A DNA stretch of 41,653 bases from Bacteroidales bacterium. GTDB taxonomy: Bacteria; Bacteroidota; Bacteroidia; Bacteroidales; VadinHA17. Location: the NCBI GenBank assembly GCA_025358455.1, contig JANYJP010000071.1:1-41653 (forward strand), given 5' to 3'. The first letter of the stretch is position 1, and each line of letters starts with the position of its first letter. The notes below the pieces were generated by a model. That model ran no database searches. It worked only from the letters and a program-made list of their open reading frames with translations, and was not told the origin of the DNA. This document shows, one piece after another, positions 16,867-26,335 of this stretch. Made by a program: the position numbers and the translations under genes.

Positions 16867-17448
16867 ATGAGTAAACTTATCTGGAAGCCTGGTACAATGA
16901 TATATCCATTACCCGCGGTCATGGTTAGTTGCGGATCTATACCCGAAGAATATAATATTATCACCATATCATGGACAGGTACAATATGTACCGATCCGGC
17001 TATGTGCTATATCTCTGTACGACCCGGACGGCATTCTTACAATATAATAAAGAAGAATAATGAATATGTCATAAACCTCACTACAAAAGAGCTTGCATAC
17101 GCAACTGACTGGTGTGGAGTTAAATCAGGCAGTGATAACAACAAATTCTCTGAAATGCGACTTACTCCTGTTCCTGCCTCCAAAGTTAAAGCCCCATTAA
17201 TAAAAGAATCGCCTGTAAATATTGAATGTGTTGTCAGGGAGATAAAAGAACTAGGATCTCATCACATGTTTATTTCTGAAGTGGTTGCCATACATGCAGA
17301 TGAGAAGTACATTGATAATAAAACCGGACTTTTCAGGCTAAACGATGCTGTTCCGATATGTTATTCGCATGGAAAGTATTACGAGACAGGGCCGTTCATC
17401 GGCAAATTTGGGTTTTCAGTTGAAAAGAAAAAAAAACACAGAGATTGA
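16867..17448 (+). CDS. Flavin reductase family protein
   Basis: 193-aa split-barrel FMN-binding protein of the flavin reductase (FlaRed/DIM6-NTAB) family. Typical stretches are the N-terminal PLPAVMVSCGSIPEEYNIITISWTG (in parts), DPAMCYISVRPGRHSYNIIKKNNEYVINL, and C-terminal FIGKFGFSVEKK. It probably binds FMN and reduces it, or another acceptor, with NAD(P)H. It has no dedicated oxygenase partner nearby. It appears monocistronic, with the ABC transporter gene starting 88 nt later on the same strand. The substrate is unknown. Confidence 0.92.
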   Translation: MSKLIWKPGTMIYPLPAVMVSCGSIPEEYNIITISWTGTICTDPAMCYISVRPGRHSYNIIKKNNEYVINLTTKELAYATDWCGVKSGSDNNKFSEMRLTPVPASKVKAPLIKESPVNIECVVREIKELGSHHMFISEVVAIHADEKYIDNKTGLFRLNDAVPICYSHGKYYETGPFIGKFGFSVEKKKKHRD

Positions 17449-17479
17449 TATTTAGCTGAAAAACATTAGCCTTGATTTT

Positions 17480-17509
17480 TTGAACCAAGTAACTATTTTC
17501 ATATCTTCA
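17480..17509 (+). promoter_or_regulatory. Weak promoter candidate for ABC transporter
   Basis: TTG (17480-17482), 19 nt, TATCTTCA (17502-17509): the spacing is right, but the -7 box has two mismatches at its TTTG end. It lies 27 nt before the ATG. Confidence 0.3.
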
Positions 17510-17536
17510 ATGCGGGAATTTTAATAGTAACAATAT

Positions 17537-20500
17537 ATGAGTGAGAAGATCTTAGAAACCCTGATGCAGTTGTTTGCGATAATTGCCAAGCCTCAAAGTA
17601 ACGACAGTGAAAGGAGAGGCGTAGTTGAGGCTTTTCTTAAACGCCTGCTAAACCAGGAACTGGTAAAAGAATATCTCGCCACTTATGATAAAGAGTTTGA
17701 AGAAGCACGGAAAAAGCTTGAAAAGAGTAGTGCTGAAAGACGTGAAGGTGCCATCGCAATCAGGATCAGGAAACTATGCAAAGAGATTAATGAACAGGGT
17801 CAGCTTGATCAGGAACAGAGAATTGTTGTGGTTATCCAGGTACTTGAATTCTGCAAATCCGGGGGAATGGATGTAAGTCCCCTAGAACTGGGGTTTATAA
17901 GTACTCTTGCTGAAGGGTTGAATATAACCTCCGAAGAATATGAGTTCATTGAAAGATTTGTTCTGAATCCTTTCACCACCATGCCTTCAACCTCTGATCT
18001 TCTTATAATTAACGGAATTAAAGATTTTGACCCAAAAGCTGCCAAACATGTTTACAAGGATCTTCTTAAAGGACACATCTGGATTCTATTTGTTCCGTCA
18101 GTAAATAAATATTTTGTCAGGTTTACAGGTTCCGGTGAACTTTCAATGAATGGGCAGTTATTGCAGGAAGACAAAGTATATCCGTTCAGTCAGGGCTCAT
18201 CTATAAAGGGTTATAAAATAACACCTATCTACTACTGGGATGTAACCATGCAGTTCCTTAAAGAGGAATTCAGGGCTTCGAGAGTAGTATATGAGGTAAA
18301 TAAACTTGAATACCGGTTTAAAAGCGGGAAAGTCGGAATTCATCACATGAGTTTTAAAGAGGAATCAGGAAGGATGGTCGGCATAATGGGTGCCAGCGGG
18401 GCAGGTAAATCGACTCTTCTTAGTGTTTTGAATGGCACAAACGATCCTTACGATGGTGAGGTTCTGATAAATGGAGCCAGCATACATAAAGATAAGGAAA
18501 AGGTAAAAGGGCTGATTGGTTACGTGTCGCAGGATGACCTGCTTATTGAGGAACTTACAGTTTTTGAGAACTTGTATTACAACGCGAAACTATGTTTTGA
18601 TAATCTGACCGAGGAGGAGATTATAACACGTGTTGATAGTGTTCTCAAGAATCTGGGATTATACGAGATCAGGAATATGAAAGTGGGCAGTCCACTAAAC
18701 AAAAAGATCAGCGGGGGACAGAGAAAGAGGCTGAACATATCTCTTGAACTAATTCGTGAACCTGCAATAATGTTTCTCGATGAGCCAACATCAGGTTTGT
18801 CATCACGCGACTCTGAAAATATTCTTGATCTGCTGAAGGAACTTGCACGCAAAGGCAAATTGCTCTTCATAGTGATTCACCAGCCTTCGTCTGAGATCTT
18901 TAAGATGTTTGATAAGCTTATAATTCTCGATACAGGCGGATATCTGATATATAATGGCAACCCTGTTGATTCCATTGAGTATTTCAAGAGAAAAATCGAA
19001 CAGGCAAATTATAATGACAGTGAATGCTATGTTTGCGGTAATGTAAATCCGGAACAAATATTCAACATTGTTGAAACCAGAGTATTTACAGAGAGTGGTC
19101 ATCCGACTGATACACGAAGGATCTCACCAGCTGACTGGAGTACCCATTATAAAGCTGAAAAGAAAGAGGATAGGCTGGAGCGGGGAACAACAATACCTGA
19201 GATCAATTTCAAAACGCCGAACAAATTAAAACAGTTTATAGTTTTTACCAAGCGCGATGTACTTTCCAAGGTTGCCGATACCCAATATCTCCTTATTACT
19301 CTACTGGAGGCACCAATCCTGGCATTTTTTCTTGCTTTCCTGATTCGCTATTTCGATGAAAGTGCAAAAAATGCTCATTATACTCTGTATGACAACAGTA
19401 ACCTCCCGGTGTATATTTTCATGTCAGTTATAGTTGCCATTTTTATGGGTCTGACTGTGAGCGCGGAAGAGATTATCAAGGACAGGAAAATACTGAAGAG
19501 AGAAGCATTCCTTAATCTTAGCTGGAATAGTTACCTGATGTCAAAAGTGTTTGTACAATTTGCAATTTCGGCAGTTCAGGCGTTTACCTTTGTAATTGTT
19601 GGAAATGGGATAACCGAAGTCAGGGGGATGATGTTCGAATACTGGCTGGTCCTTTTTAGCTGCTGGGCAGGTGCAAATATGCTGGGGCTGGTTATTTCCG
19701 ACAGTTTTAAAGCCGTTGTCACAATTTATATTCTTATTCCATTTCTGGTAATTCCTCAGATTATCTTAAGCGGAGTAATGGTCAAGTTTGAAAAACTCAA
19801 CCCGGATATCTCATCTCCGGTGGCAATTCCTATTTATGGTAATTTTATAACGGCACGATGGGGCTATGAAGCACTTGCTGTTAAGCAGTTTATCTATAAC
19901 AAATACGAGATACAGTTCTATCCTTACGACAAAGCAATGAGTAGTGCCAGGTTCAAAAAAGATTACTGGAATGTTGAAATCAAAGGAAAACTGGATAATA
20001 TCCTCACCGATCTGAATAAAGACCGCAGAAGTTCCGATTTTAATGGTAAGCTTTTGGTTGTATTCAATGAATTCAAAAAAGAAAGTGTTCTCACACCGGA
20101 TATTAACTTTGAATTTACTGGCAGCCTCACACCTGATAAGGTAACTGCAGATATAGTAAAATCAGCTCTTATCTATGTAGAATCGCTCAGAAAATATTAC
20201 GTGGCGTACTCCAATAATGCAAAAAACCGGAAGGATGCCCTGATTACTAAATACCAGTCAGAGGATAGTGAGAGGTTCCTTAAACTAAGGGATAATTATG
20301 CCAATGAATCTCTTGAAGAGTTTGTGACCAACAAGAATGAAACCTTAAAGACAATTGAATTCAAAGGGGAAATTGTACAGAAACTTGAACCAATTTATAT
20401 GGATCCTAAATTCAGGTTCATCAAATCTCACTTTTATTCACCAACAAAGCAGGTTTTCGGGATGAAGATTGATACATATATTATTAATGTTATCGTTCTC

Positions 20501-20608
20501 TGGTTTATGACAGTTAGTCTTTACCTCGTTCTTTACTTCAGGCTTCTTAAAAAGTTACTCGATTCCGGGGATGTTGTTATGGGTAAAAATCACAAAGGGT
20601 CAGATTAA
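17537..20608 (+). CDS. ABCG-like ABC transporter with TerB-like and FHA-like N-terminus
   Basis: 1023-aa fused ATPase-permease. Residues about 1-150 form a helical TerB-like region, and about 175-240 is beta-rich and FHA-like (FVRFTGSGELSMNGQLL). The ABC ATPase spans about 250-490, with Walker A GASGAGKST (285-293), Q-loop YVSQDD, signature ISGGQRKRLN (391-400), Walker B IMFLDEPTSGL and H-loop VIHQPSSE. The Cys pair CYVC near 500 may bind metal. An ABC2-type membrane domain follows (about 590-780). Then comes a long soluble insert (about 790-960) and a last membrane helix (about 985-1008). The order ATPase then permease is that of ABCG exporters. Substrate unknown. Its 3' end converges on siaC. 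Confidence 0.88.
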   Translation: MSEKILETLMQLFAIIAKPQSNDSERRGVVEAFLKRLLNQELVKEYLATYDKEFEEARKKLEKSSAERREGAIAIRIRKLCKEINEQGQLDQEQRIVVVIQVLEFCKSGGMDVSPLELGFISTLAEGLNITSEEYEFIERFVLNPFTTMPSTSDLLIINGIKDFDPKAAKHVYKDLLKGHIWILFVPSVNKYFVRFTGSGELSMNGQLLQEDKVYPFSQGSSIKGYKITPIYYWDVTMQFLKEEFRASRVVYEVNKLEYRFKSGKVGIHHMSFKEESGRMVGIMGASGAGKSTLLSVLNGTNDPYDGEVLINGASIHKDKEKVKGLIGYVSQDDLLIEELTVFENLYYNAKLCFDNLTEEEIITRVDSVLKNLGLYEIRNMKVGSPLNKKISGGQRKRLNISLELIREPAIMFLDEPTSGLSSRDSENILDLLKELARKGKLLFIVIHQPSSEIFKMFDKLIILDTGGYLIYNGNPVDSIEYFKRKIEQANYNDSECYVCGNVNPEQIFNIVETRVFTESGHPTDTRRISPADWSTHYKAEKKEDRLERGTTIPEINFKTPNKLKQFIVFTKRDVLSKVADTQYLLITLLEAPILAFFLAFLIRYFDESAKNAHYTLYDNSNLPVYIFMSVIVAIFMGLTVSAEEIIKDRKILKREAFLNLSWNSYLMSKVFVQFAISAVQAFTFVIVGNGITEVRGMMFEYWLVLFSCWAGANMLGLVISDSFKAVVTIYILIPFLVIPQIILSGVMVKFEKLNPDISSPVAIPIYGNFITARWGYEALAVKQFIYNKYEIQFYPYDKAMSSARFKKDYWNVEIKGKLDNILTDLNKDRRSSDFNGKLLVVFNEFKKESVLTPDINFEFTGSLTPDKVTADIVKSALIYVESLRKYYVAYSNNAKNRKDALITKYQSEDSERFLKLRDNYANESLEEFVTNKNETLKTIEFKGEIVQKLEPIYMDPKFRFIKSHFYSPTKQVFGMKIDTYIINVIVLWFMTVSLYLVLYFRLLKKLLDSGDVVMGKNHKGSD

Positions 20609-20634
20609 AGAGTGACAGTATATAATACAAGAAA

Positions 20635-20652
20635 CTGTCTCAGAAGAGACAG
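20635..20652. terminator. Bidirectional terminator between transporter and siaC
   Basis: CTGTCTC-AGAA-GAGACAG is a perfect 7-bp stem in the convergent gap. On the minus strand it is followed by TTTCTTGTATT. On the plus strand GTTTTT follows after 9 nt. It is similar in style to common Bacteroidota terminators. Confidence 0.6.
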
Positions 20653-20704
20653 CCTCCTTAGTTTTTGGAACAAATGATCTGATTCAGAATAATAAAGTAA
20701 CTGG

Positions 20705-21085
20705 CTATTCTACAATCTCAATCATTTTAAATGGTACACGGATGATTGATTCATAATCTTCGCCTGCTTCCAGCATATCCTCATCGTCCTCCTCATAATA
20801 CCAGTTCACTTCAACCTCATTTTTGGCCTTATGTATTGCTTCGAGCTTTTTAAATACGTCGAGAATACACTTTGATGAACTTGTGTTGAAATATTCAAGT
20901 CGGATATTTACAACTGTTTTAGTCAGCGGAGACTCCTTATAACTGTCGAGCCAGTCAACCAATGGTTTATAGAATTCTACTGAGTTTTCTGGAATTGAAC
21001 GTCCTTTAATTTCAAATACACCTTCTGTAGAATCAAATTTAACTGTTGGAGTTTTTGGGGTTCCTTCGATGATGATCGGTTCCAT
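20705..21085 (-). CDS. siaC: SiaC family regulatory phosphoprotein (DUF1987)
   Basis: 126-aa DUF1987/SiaC protein, a STAS-like fold without the canonical DSSG. The phospho-site region reads LEYFNTSSSKCILDVF, and the Thr is residue 68, the same number as the Thr68 that SiaB phosphorylates in Pseudomonas aeruginosa SiaC. The N-terminal PKTPTVKFDSTEGVFEIKGRS is also a family mark. In Pseudomonas, unphosphorylated SiaC binds and activates the diguanylate cyclase SiaD; no such cyclase is encoded here, so its target is unknown. It lies 23 nt downstream of the SiaB-type kinase gene, and the two form an operon. Confidence 0.9.
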   Translation of the reverse strand: MEPIIIEGTPKTPTVKFDSTEGVFEIKGRSIPENSVEFYKPLVDWLDSYKESPLTKTVVNIRLEYFNTSSSKCILDVFKKLEAIHKAKNEVEVNWYYEEDDEDMLEAGEDYESIIRVPFKMIEIVE

Positions 21086-21108
21086 ATTTATCAGGTTTAA
21101 AAGTTGTT

Positions 21109-21666
21109 TTAAATTTCTTCGTTCACTAAAATATTAAGATAGAAAAAAGAGTACTTTTTATTATATTCTTTAAATGTATATTCCAGCTTATTACCGGTTT
21201 TCCTGGCAATATCTACAAGACCAAGACCACCACCACCTTTTGCAGATATTCGCTGATGGTTGAGTATAAATTTGTATAATTCCTTAATTTCATCGTGACT
21301 TGACCGGTTGATCCGTTTTATTTTTTCTTCGAGTTTTTCAATATTTTCAGCGTGTACAAAGTTACCTGTAATAATTCTATATCCTCCTTCTACCTTTTTT
21401 ACTACCAGCAAACCATATTTTTCGGAACCCTGCTCTTCAAAATCCTCAGGAACTCTGTCAACATGATGATAAAGGTTTTGAAGGCTCTCAACAAGAACAT
21501 TATAGACTTTTTTTCTAAGCTTGGATTGTTCATTAACCGCTACCATCTTATCCTCAACTGTGTCAAGGACATGGTTAATCACATCAGAATCGACATTACC
21601 CTTATAAAAAAGGATAATATTCCCCTCCGAGTGATCTGAAACATAATTCTCTATATTAAAGCTCAT
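21109..21666 (-). CDS. siaB: SiaB family protein kinase
   Basis: 185-aa GHKL-type ATPase of the SiaB family (also labelled DUF6272). The N box is E60-x3-N64 in VYNVLVESLQNLYHHV, and the G2-like glycine box is SAKGGGGLGLVDIARKTG (G144-G149). It has no sensor or membrane segment. It should phosphorylate the neighbouring SiaC, with a PP2C phosphatase (SiaA in Pseudomonas) reversing this; no phosphatase gene lies in the window. It is the first gene of the siaB-siaC pair, preceded by a well-formed promoter at 21706-21734. Cytoplasmic signalling protein; the upstream stimulus is unknown. Confidence 0.88.
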   Translation of the reverse strand: MSFNIENYVSDHSEGNIILFYKGNVDSDVINHVLDTVEDKMVAVNEQSKLRKKVYNVLVESLQNLYHHVDRVPEDFEEQGSEKYGLLVVKKVEGGYRIITGNFVHAENIEKLEEKIKRINRSSHDEIKELYKFILNHQRISAKGGGGLGLVDIARKTGNKLEYTFKEYNKKYSFFYLNILVNEEI

Positions 21667-21705
21667 TTAAGCTTCATTTTAGATAAGGTCAAGTTTTTCT
21701 GATAA

Positions 21706-21734
21706 CAAATATAATAAAAATATGAAGTTACCAA
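21706..21734 (-). promoter_or_regulatory. Promoter of siaB-siaC
   Basis: On the minus strand TTG (21732-21734), 18 nt, TATATTTG (21706-21713): both boxes match the Bacteroidota housekeeping consensus. The predicted start is about 30-35 nt before the siaB ATG. Confidence 0.6.
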
Positions 21735-21829
21735 ATTATAAGATGTCGACTTTCCCGTTTTTTTAATTTAGCGGAAATTTTTGATAAAAGTATCTTATTG
21801 TATTGATTAACGTCAGATTTGCTTAGATT

Positions 21830-22972
21830 TCAGGCCTTCTCCTGTTTCTTTGTTCCCTTGTACATCTCGTATTTTAAAAGGATACATTCCAATGCGCCAT
21901 TAAAAAGTGTTTGTTTTTCCTTTGGTTTTAATCCGACATGTTTTAAGGATTCTTTGTTAGAGGTAATTAACCAGGCAGTGTTCCCGGGGTAATTATGTTT
22001 CAGGGTTGATCCTATCATACTATAAAGTGAATCGAGCTCATCGGGTTGCAGTCTTTGTCCATATGGAGGATTAAGAAACACAATACCATGTTCATCAGTG
22101 CATTTAAGATCTTTAAAATCAGATACTCCAATTTTTATTAAATCACTTAATCCTGCTTTTTCAACATTGGATCTGGATTGAATTGCTGCCTGCTCAGAAA
22201 TATCGCTTCCGGAGATTTTAACCGGAGAAGATATAATACCATTTTCACTATCGAGCTTTACTCTTTGGAATAATGCCTCATCGAAATCCTTCCATCGCTG
22301 AAATCCAAAAAAACTTCTGAATTTACCCGGAGGAATATTACAGGCCATTAATCCTGCCTCAATGGGGATGGTGCCTGATCCGCACATAGGATCTGTCAAT
22401 GTTGATGAACCCTTCCATCCTGATAAAAGTAAAATTCCTGCAGCCAGTACTTCGTTGAGCGGCGCTACAGCCTGTTCCTGTCTGTAGCCTCTCTTAAACA
22501 ATGGTATCACCGATGAGTCTAAAGAAATTGTTACCAGATCATTGCTAATATGAAGATTGATGAGCAGTACCGGATCATCAGCATCAACCGATGGACGTCT
22601 ACCCGTTTTGTTCCTGAAGAAATCTGCAATAGCATCTTTAAGTAAAAGTCCGGCATAACCTGTATGTTCAAAATGAGGTGAATTGATTACAGGTACAACG
22701 GAAAATGTATCATCAGGTCCCATGAACCTGTCCCATTCAATCTTTAAACCACTTTTATAAAGATCATCTTTTGATCTTATCCTGAAATCAGCTATTGGCA
22801 TAAGCACAGATAAAGCTGTTCTGGCACAGTAGTTTACCTTGTATAACAGTTCTTTATCACCATTAAACAAGACGGCGCGGTTAGCTGCCTGTACGTCAGA
22901 TGCTCCCAGTGAAATAACCTCTTCAGTAAGAACCTTTTCCAGCCCATAAAGGGTCTTTGCAATAAGTTTCAT
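21830..22972 (-). CDS. THUMP domain 23S rRNA guanine-N2 methyltransferase (RlmL N-terminal type)
   Basis: 380-aa class I SAM-dependent RNA methyltransferase. A THUMP RNA-binding domain covers about residues 45-155. The methyltransferase core follows, with SAM-binding DPMCGSGTIPIEAGL (194-208) and the catalytic NPPYG (301-305) typical of N2-guanine methylation. Length and order match the N-terminal half of E. coli RlmL (m2G2445 in 23S rRNA), without the fused RlmK half. It starts 15 nt after the S41 peptidase stop, so the two share a transcript. I leave the symbol empty because the exact target base is inferred. Confidence 0.92.
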   Translation of the reverse strand: MKLIAKTLYGLEKVLTEEVISLGASDVQAANRAVLFNGDKELLYKVNYCARTALSVLMPIADFRIRSKDDLYKSGLKIEWDRFMGPDDTFSVVPVINSPHFEHTGYAGLLLKDAIADFFRNKTGRRPSVDADDPVLLINLHISNDLVTISLDSSVIPLFKRGYRQEQAVAPLNEVLAAGILLLSGWKGSSTLTDPMCGSGTIPIEAGLMACNIPPGKFRSFFGFQRWKDFDEALFQRVKLDSENGIISSPVKISGSDISEQAAIQSRSNVEKAGLSDLIKIGVSDFKDLKCTDEHGIVFLNPPYGQRLQPDELDSLYSMIGSTLKHNYPGNTAWLITSNKESLKHVGLKPKEKQTLFNGALECILLKYEMYKGTKKQEKA

Positions 22973-22987
22973 CCAGTTATTAAGGAG

Positions 22988-24589
22988 TTACTGATTTCCG
23001 AGAATGGCATTATAGCTCTTCTTATCTGAGATTACATTCAGTGCTTTTTCAATTGCCTTATCGTTTTGATTTACAATCTGAAAATATTCACTTGTCTGCC
23101 AAATATTAGTTGCAACCAGACCTTTTAATATTAACAGCATTTCATCCTTCGATTTGTTAAATTGTTCTTCATTAAATTTCACCCCCTCAGCTTCTCCTTT
23201 TGCAATTAATACTTTAATATCATCATCACTAAACTGGAATCTTTTCTTAAAGTCATCGAATGTTTTGTACTGAGAATTAAGAGTATTTCTGTTTTTATCA
23301 AAATATTCCAGTGTAAAGGCAGTATGAATATTTTTTGCGAATAACCTGCTAAAGTAAGGAGTATTATATGATGTGTCTGCAGATACAAAAACATCAGGCA
23401 TTATACCACCACCCCCATACACAACCCGATTATTAACCAATGTTTTGTATTTCAGCGAATCGGGCAAATGAATACTATCAGCCGAAACAAGTTCTCCATC
23501 GGTAAATCTTTTCAGATAACTCTCCATGTACTTGTCATATCCTTCTTTATAGGGTCGTTGTATTGATCTTCCGGTCGGAGTGTAGTATCTGGCAATTGTA
23601 AGTCGTATCATGGAACCGTCAGTAAGATAAAATCCATTTTGTACCAGACCTTTGCCGAAGGTTCTTCTGCCAAGTATTACAGCTCTGTCCCAATCCTGAA
23701 GCGCTCCAGCCAGAATTTCGCTGGCTGATGCTGAACCTTCATCAGTAAGTACAACAACCCGGGCAGAAGATAAACTGCCGGAACCAGATGATTTAAAGTC
23801 TTGTCTCGGAGTTTTTCTTCCCAAAAGATAGACCAGCAAATTCTGATCCTTAAAAAACTTATCAGCAATAAGTGTAGCAGCCTGCATATAGCCACCGCCA
23901 TTTTGTCTTAAATCAAGAACCAGGTTCTGCATATTACTCTTTTTCAATATTGTAACAGCGTCTGTAAATTCTTTTTCAGTCGTTGCACCAAATTTATTCA
24001 ATTTGATATAACCGGTCTCTTTATCAAGCATATATGATGCATCAAGACTGAGGATCGGGATCTTATCACGGATAATGTTGAAATCAAGAAGATCCTTCTC
24101 GCCTCTTCTGTAAACTGTGAGTTCTACTTTTGTACCCTTAGCCCCCATGAGCCTGGTACGAACACCCGTGTTAGTAAGCTTAATTCCCGTAACTTTTTCT
24201 TTGTTAATAGTAATAATCCTGTCGCCGGCCCTGATGCCTACTTTTTCCGACGGACCTCCTACAAGAGGTTCGATTATAATAATTGAGTCTCTCAACAGAT
24301 TAAACTGAACCCCAATTCCTTCAAAATTACCATTTAGGGGTTCATTCATTTCTTTTACATCCTTTTCTGAAATATATGTGGAATGCGGGTCGAGATTTTT
24401 AAGGATTTCGATAATAGCTTTTTCTGTAAGCATATTCATATCAACTGAGTCAACATAAAATGCATCAATTAAACCAAATGTTCTGCCTATTTTAAAAGTC
24501 CCTTCATTCAAAATCTGTGATGATGATGATATTGCCAGCATTAAAAATGCTATCAACAGAACTGCTGTATATGCTAAATTTCGTTTCAT
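22988..24589 (-). CDS. S41 family C-terminal processing peptidase
   Basis: 533-aa periplasmic serine protease of the CtpA/Tsp family. A signal peptide or N-terminal anchor is at 1-25. The N-terminal helical segment carries LDPHSTYIS (about 66-74). The PDZ domain is at about 88-165 (GIGVQF...AGDRIITINKEKV). The protease core contains LVLDLRQNGGGYMQAA, DEGSASASEILAGALQDW and RRTFGKGLVQ. By spacing to E. coli Tsp the catalytic pair is S288 and K313. A C-terminal helical region of about 100 aa follows. It trims or degrades envelope proteins. It is the first gene of a pair with the rRNA methyltransferase. Confidence 0.95.
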   Translation of the reverse strand: MKRNLAYTAVLLIAFLMLAISSSSQILNEGTFKIGRTFGLIDAFYVDSVDMNMLTEKAIIEILKNLDPHSTYISEKDVKEMNEPLNGNFEGIGVQFNLLRDSIIIIEPLVGGPSEKVGIRAGDRIITINKEKVTGIKLTNTGVRTRLMGAKGTKVELTVYRRGEKDLLDFNIIRDKIPILSLDASYMLDKETGYIKLNKFGATTEKEFTDAVTILKKSNMQNLVLDLRQNGGGYMQAATLIADKFFKDQNLLVYLLGRKTPRQDFKSSGSGSLSSARVVVLTDEGSASASEILAGALQDWDRAVILGRRTFGKGLVQNGFYLTDGSMIRLTIARYYTPTGRSIQRPYKEGYDKYMESYLKRFTDGELVSADSIHLPDSLKYKTLVNNRVVYGGGGIMPDVFVSADTSYNTPYFSRLFAKNIHTAFTLEYFDKNRNTLNSQYKTFDDFKKRFQFSDDDIKVLIAKGEAEGVKFNEEQFNKSKDEMLLILKGLVATNIWQTSEYFQIVNQNDKAIEKALNVISDKKSYNAILGNQ

Positions 24590-24714
24590 AATTTGTTTTT
24601 CAAATCAATGTGTTATTTAAACAATTTAGAATCTTTAAAGTTTTAAAATATATATCTCCGGGGAATTTCTGATTATTACTTTCTTAACCACTAAGTTACA
24701 CGGATTAACTTTTC

Positions 24715-24746
24715 TTTTAGTCTTTTAGTCTCTCAGTCTCTCAGTC
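24715..24746 (+). repeat. Octamer tandem repeat, four copies
   Basis: Two copies of TTTTAGTC are followed by two copies of TCTCAGTC, in tandem with no gaps, just beyond the guaA stop codon. Upstream is CCACTAAGTTACACGG, a low-complexity type often scattered in Bacteroidota intergenic DNA. It is probably a slippage-prone simple repeat rather than a coding element. Confidence 0.75.
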
Positions 24747-24751
24747 TCTTC

Positions 24752-26335
24752 CTATTCCCACTCAATAGTGGATGGAGGCTTTGAGCTTATATCATATACA
24801 ACCCTGTTAATGCCCTTTACTTTGTTTATTATTTCATTGGAGATCAGACCAAGAAATTCATATGGAAGATGCGACCAGTCTGCGGTCATCCCATCTGTTG
24901 AACCTACTGCTCTCAAAACAACAGCATTTTCATATGTCCTTTCATCTCCCATTACACCTACTGACTGCACTGGTAGAAGAATAACACCGGCTTGCCACAC
25001 TGAATCGTACAATCCGTGTTTTTTAAGACCTTCTGTGAAAATATCATCAGCTTCTTTAAGTATTTCCAGTTTTTCTCTGGTCATTTTCCCAATCAAACGA
25101 ATTGCTAATCCAGGGCCTGGGAATGGATGGCGCTTAAGTATATTATCAGGAAGACCAAGTGTATAACCAACCCTTCTCACCTCATCCTTAAAAAGAAGAC
25201 GAAGAGGTTCAACAATTTTAAGATGCATCTTTTCGGGCAGTCCTCCCACGTTATGATGTGATTTTATTGTAGCAGAAGGGCCGTTAACTGATACAGACTC
25301 AATAACATCCGGATAGATAGTACCCTGTGCAAGCCATTTAATACCCTTAACTTTTTTTGCTTCTTCATCAAAAACCTCTATAAAAACCCTGCCTATGATC
25401 TTTCGTTTTGTCTCCGGATCGCTCACACCTTCCAGCTGATCGAGGAATCTGTCGGTTGCATCAACACCAATAACATTTAGACCTAATCCAAGGTAAGAAT
25501 CAAGTACTTTACTAAACTCATTTTTCCGAAGCAGTCCGTTATCGACAAAAATACAGGTAAGATTTTTCCCAATTGCTCTGTTAAGCAACGATGCTGCAAC
25601 AGACGAATCAACACCCCCGGATAAACCCAGTATAACTTTATCGTTGCCTAATTCCGCTTTCAGACTGGTGATAGTTGATCCTGCAAAAGAATCTGGGGTC
25701 CAGTCCTGCAAACATTTGCAAATTCCAACCACAAAATTCTTAAGTATCTGTGTTCCATCAGTAGTATGATAAACTTCAGGATGAAATTGAATCCCCCAGG
25801 TATTCTCACCTTTAATATGAAAGGCTCCTGCTTTAACATCTGCAGTTGATCCGATAATCTCATAGCCATCGGGTATCCTTGCAATAGTATCTGCATGCGA
25901 CATCCAAACCTGAGTACCAATTTTAATATTCGTAAACAGCACATCATTTGTTTCGATGGAAATGAGATTGGCTCTTCCATATTCCCTGCTATTTGATGGC
26001 AATACTTCACCGCCAAAATTATGGACAAGATGCTGAGCTCCATAACAAACACCGAGTAAAGGTATTGTTCCTTTGATTTTTTTCAGATCAGGAGTTGGTG
26101 CATTTGTATCGCGTACAGAAGATGGACTTCCTGATAAAATTACCCCTTTAACACTTTTATCCGGAACCGGGAAATGGTTAAAAGGATGAATTTCACAATA
26201 GACATTAAGCTCACGTATTCTCCTGGCTATCAGTTGAGTATATTGAGATCCAAAATCAAGTATCAAAATTTTATCCTGCAAGACTTTCAGTTTTTCTTTA
26301 ATTGATCGCAAAGATAGGGATTCTTTTTTATGCAT
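24752..26335 (-). CDS. guaA: GMP synthase (glutamine-hydrolysing)
   Basis: GuaA converts XMP to GMP with ATP and glutamine. The class I glutamine amidotransferase domain holds the nucleophile in LLGVCYGAQ and the His/Glu pair in GIQFHPEV. The ATP pyrophosphatase domain has the PP-loop [13 protein letters not shown]. The C-terminal dimerisation domain ends in the usual [10 protein letters not shown]. The open frame extends to 26413, inside rnz. I chose the ATG at 26335 (527 aa), which overlaps the rnz stop by 8 nt. Similarity to family N-termini (MQEKIIILDFGSQ type) begins only at a TTG at 26281, giving 509 aa, the usual length, so that may be the true start. Confidence 0.96.
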   Translation of the reverse strand: MHKKESLSLRSIKEKLKVLQDKILILDFGSQYTQLIARRIRELNVYCEIHPFNHFPVPDKSVKGVILSGSPSSVRDTNAPTPDLKKIKGTIPLLGVCYGAQHLVHNFGGEVLPSNSREYGRANLISIETNDVLFTNIKIGTQVWMSHADTIARIPDGYEIIGSTADVKAGAFHIKGENTWGIQFHPEVYHTTDGTQILKNFVVGICKCLQDWTPDSFAGSTITSLKAELGNDKVILGLSGGVDSSVAASLLNRAIGKNLTCIFVDNGLLRKNEFSKVLDSYLGLGLNVIGVDATDRFLDQLEGVSDPETKRKIIGRVFIEVFDEEAKKVKGIKWLAQGTIYPDVIESVSVNGPSATIKSHHNVGGLPEKMHLKIVEPLRLLFKDEVRRVGYTLGLPDNILKRHPFPGPGLAIRLIGKMTREKLEILKEADDIFTEGLKKHGLYDSVWQAGVILLPVQSVGVMGDERTYENAVVLRAVGSTDGMTADWSHLPYEFLGLISNEIINKVKGINRVVYDISSKPPSTIEWE

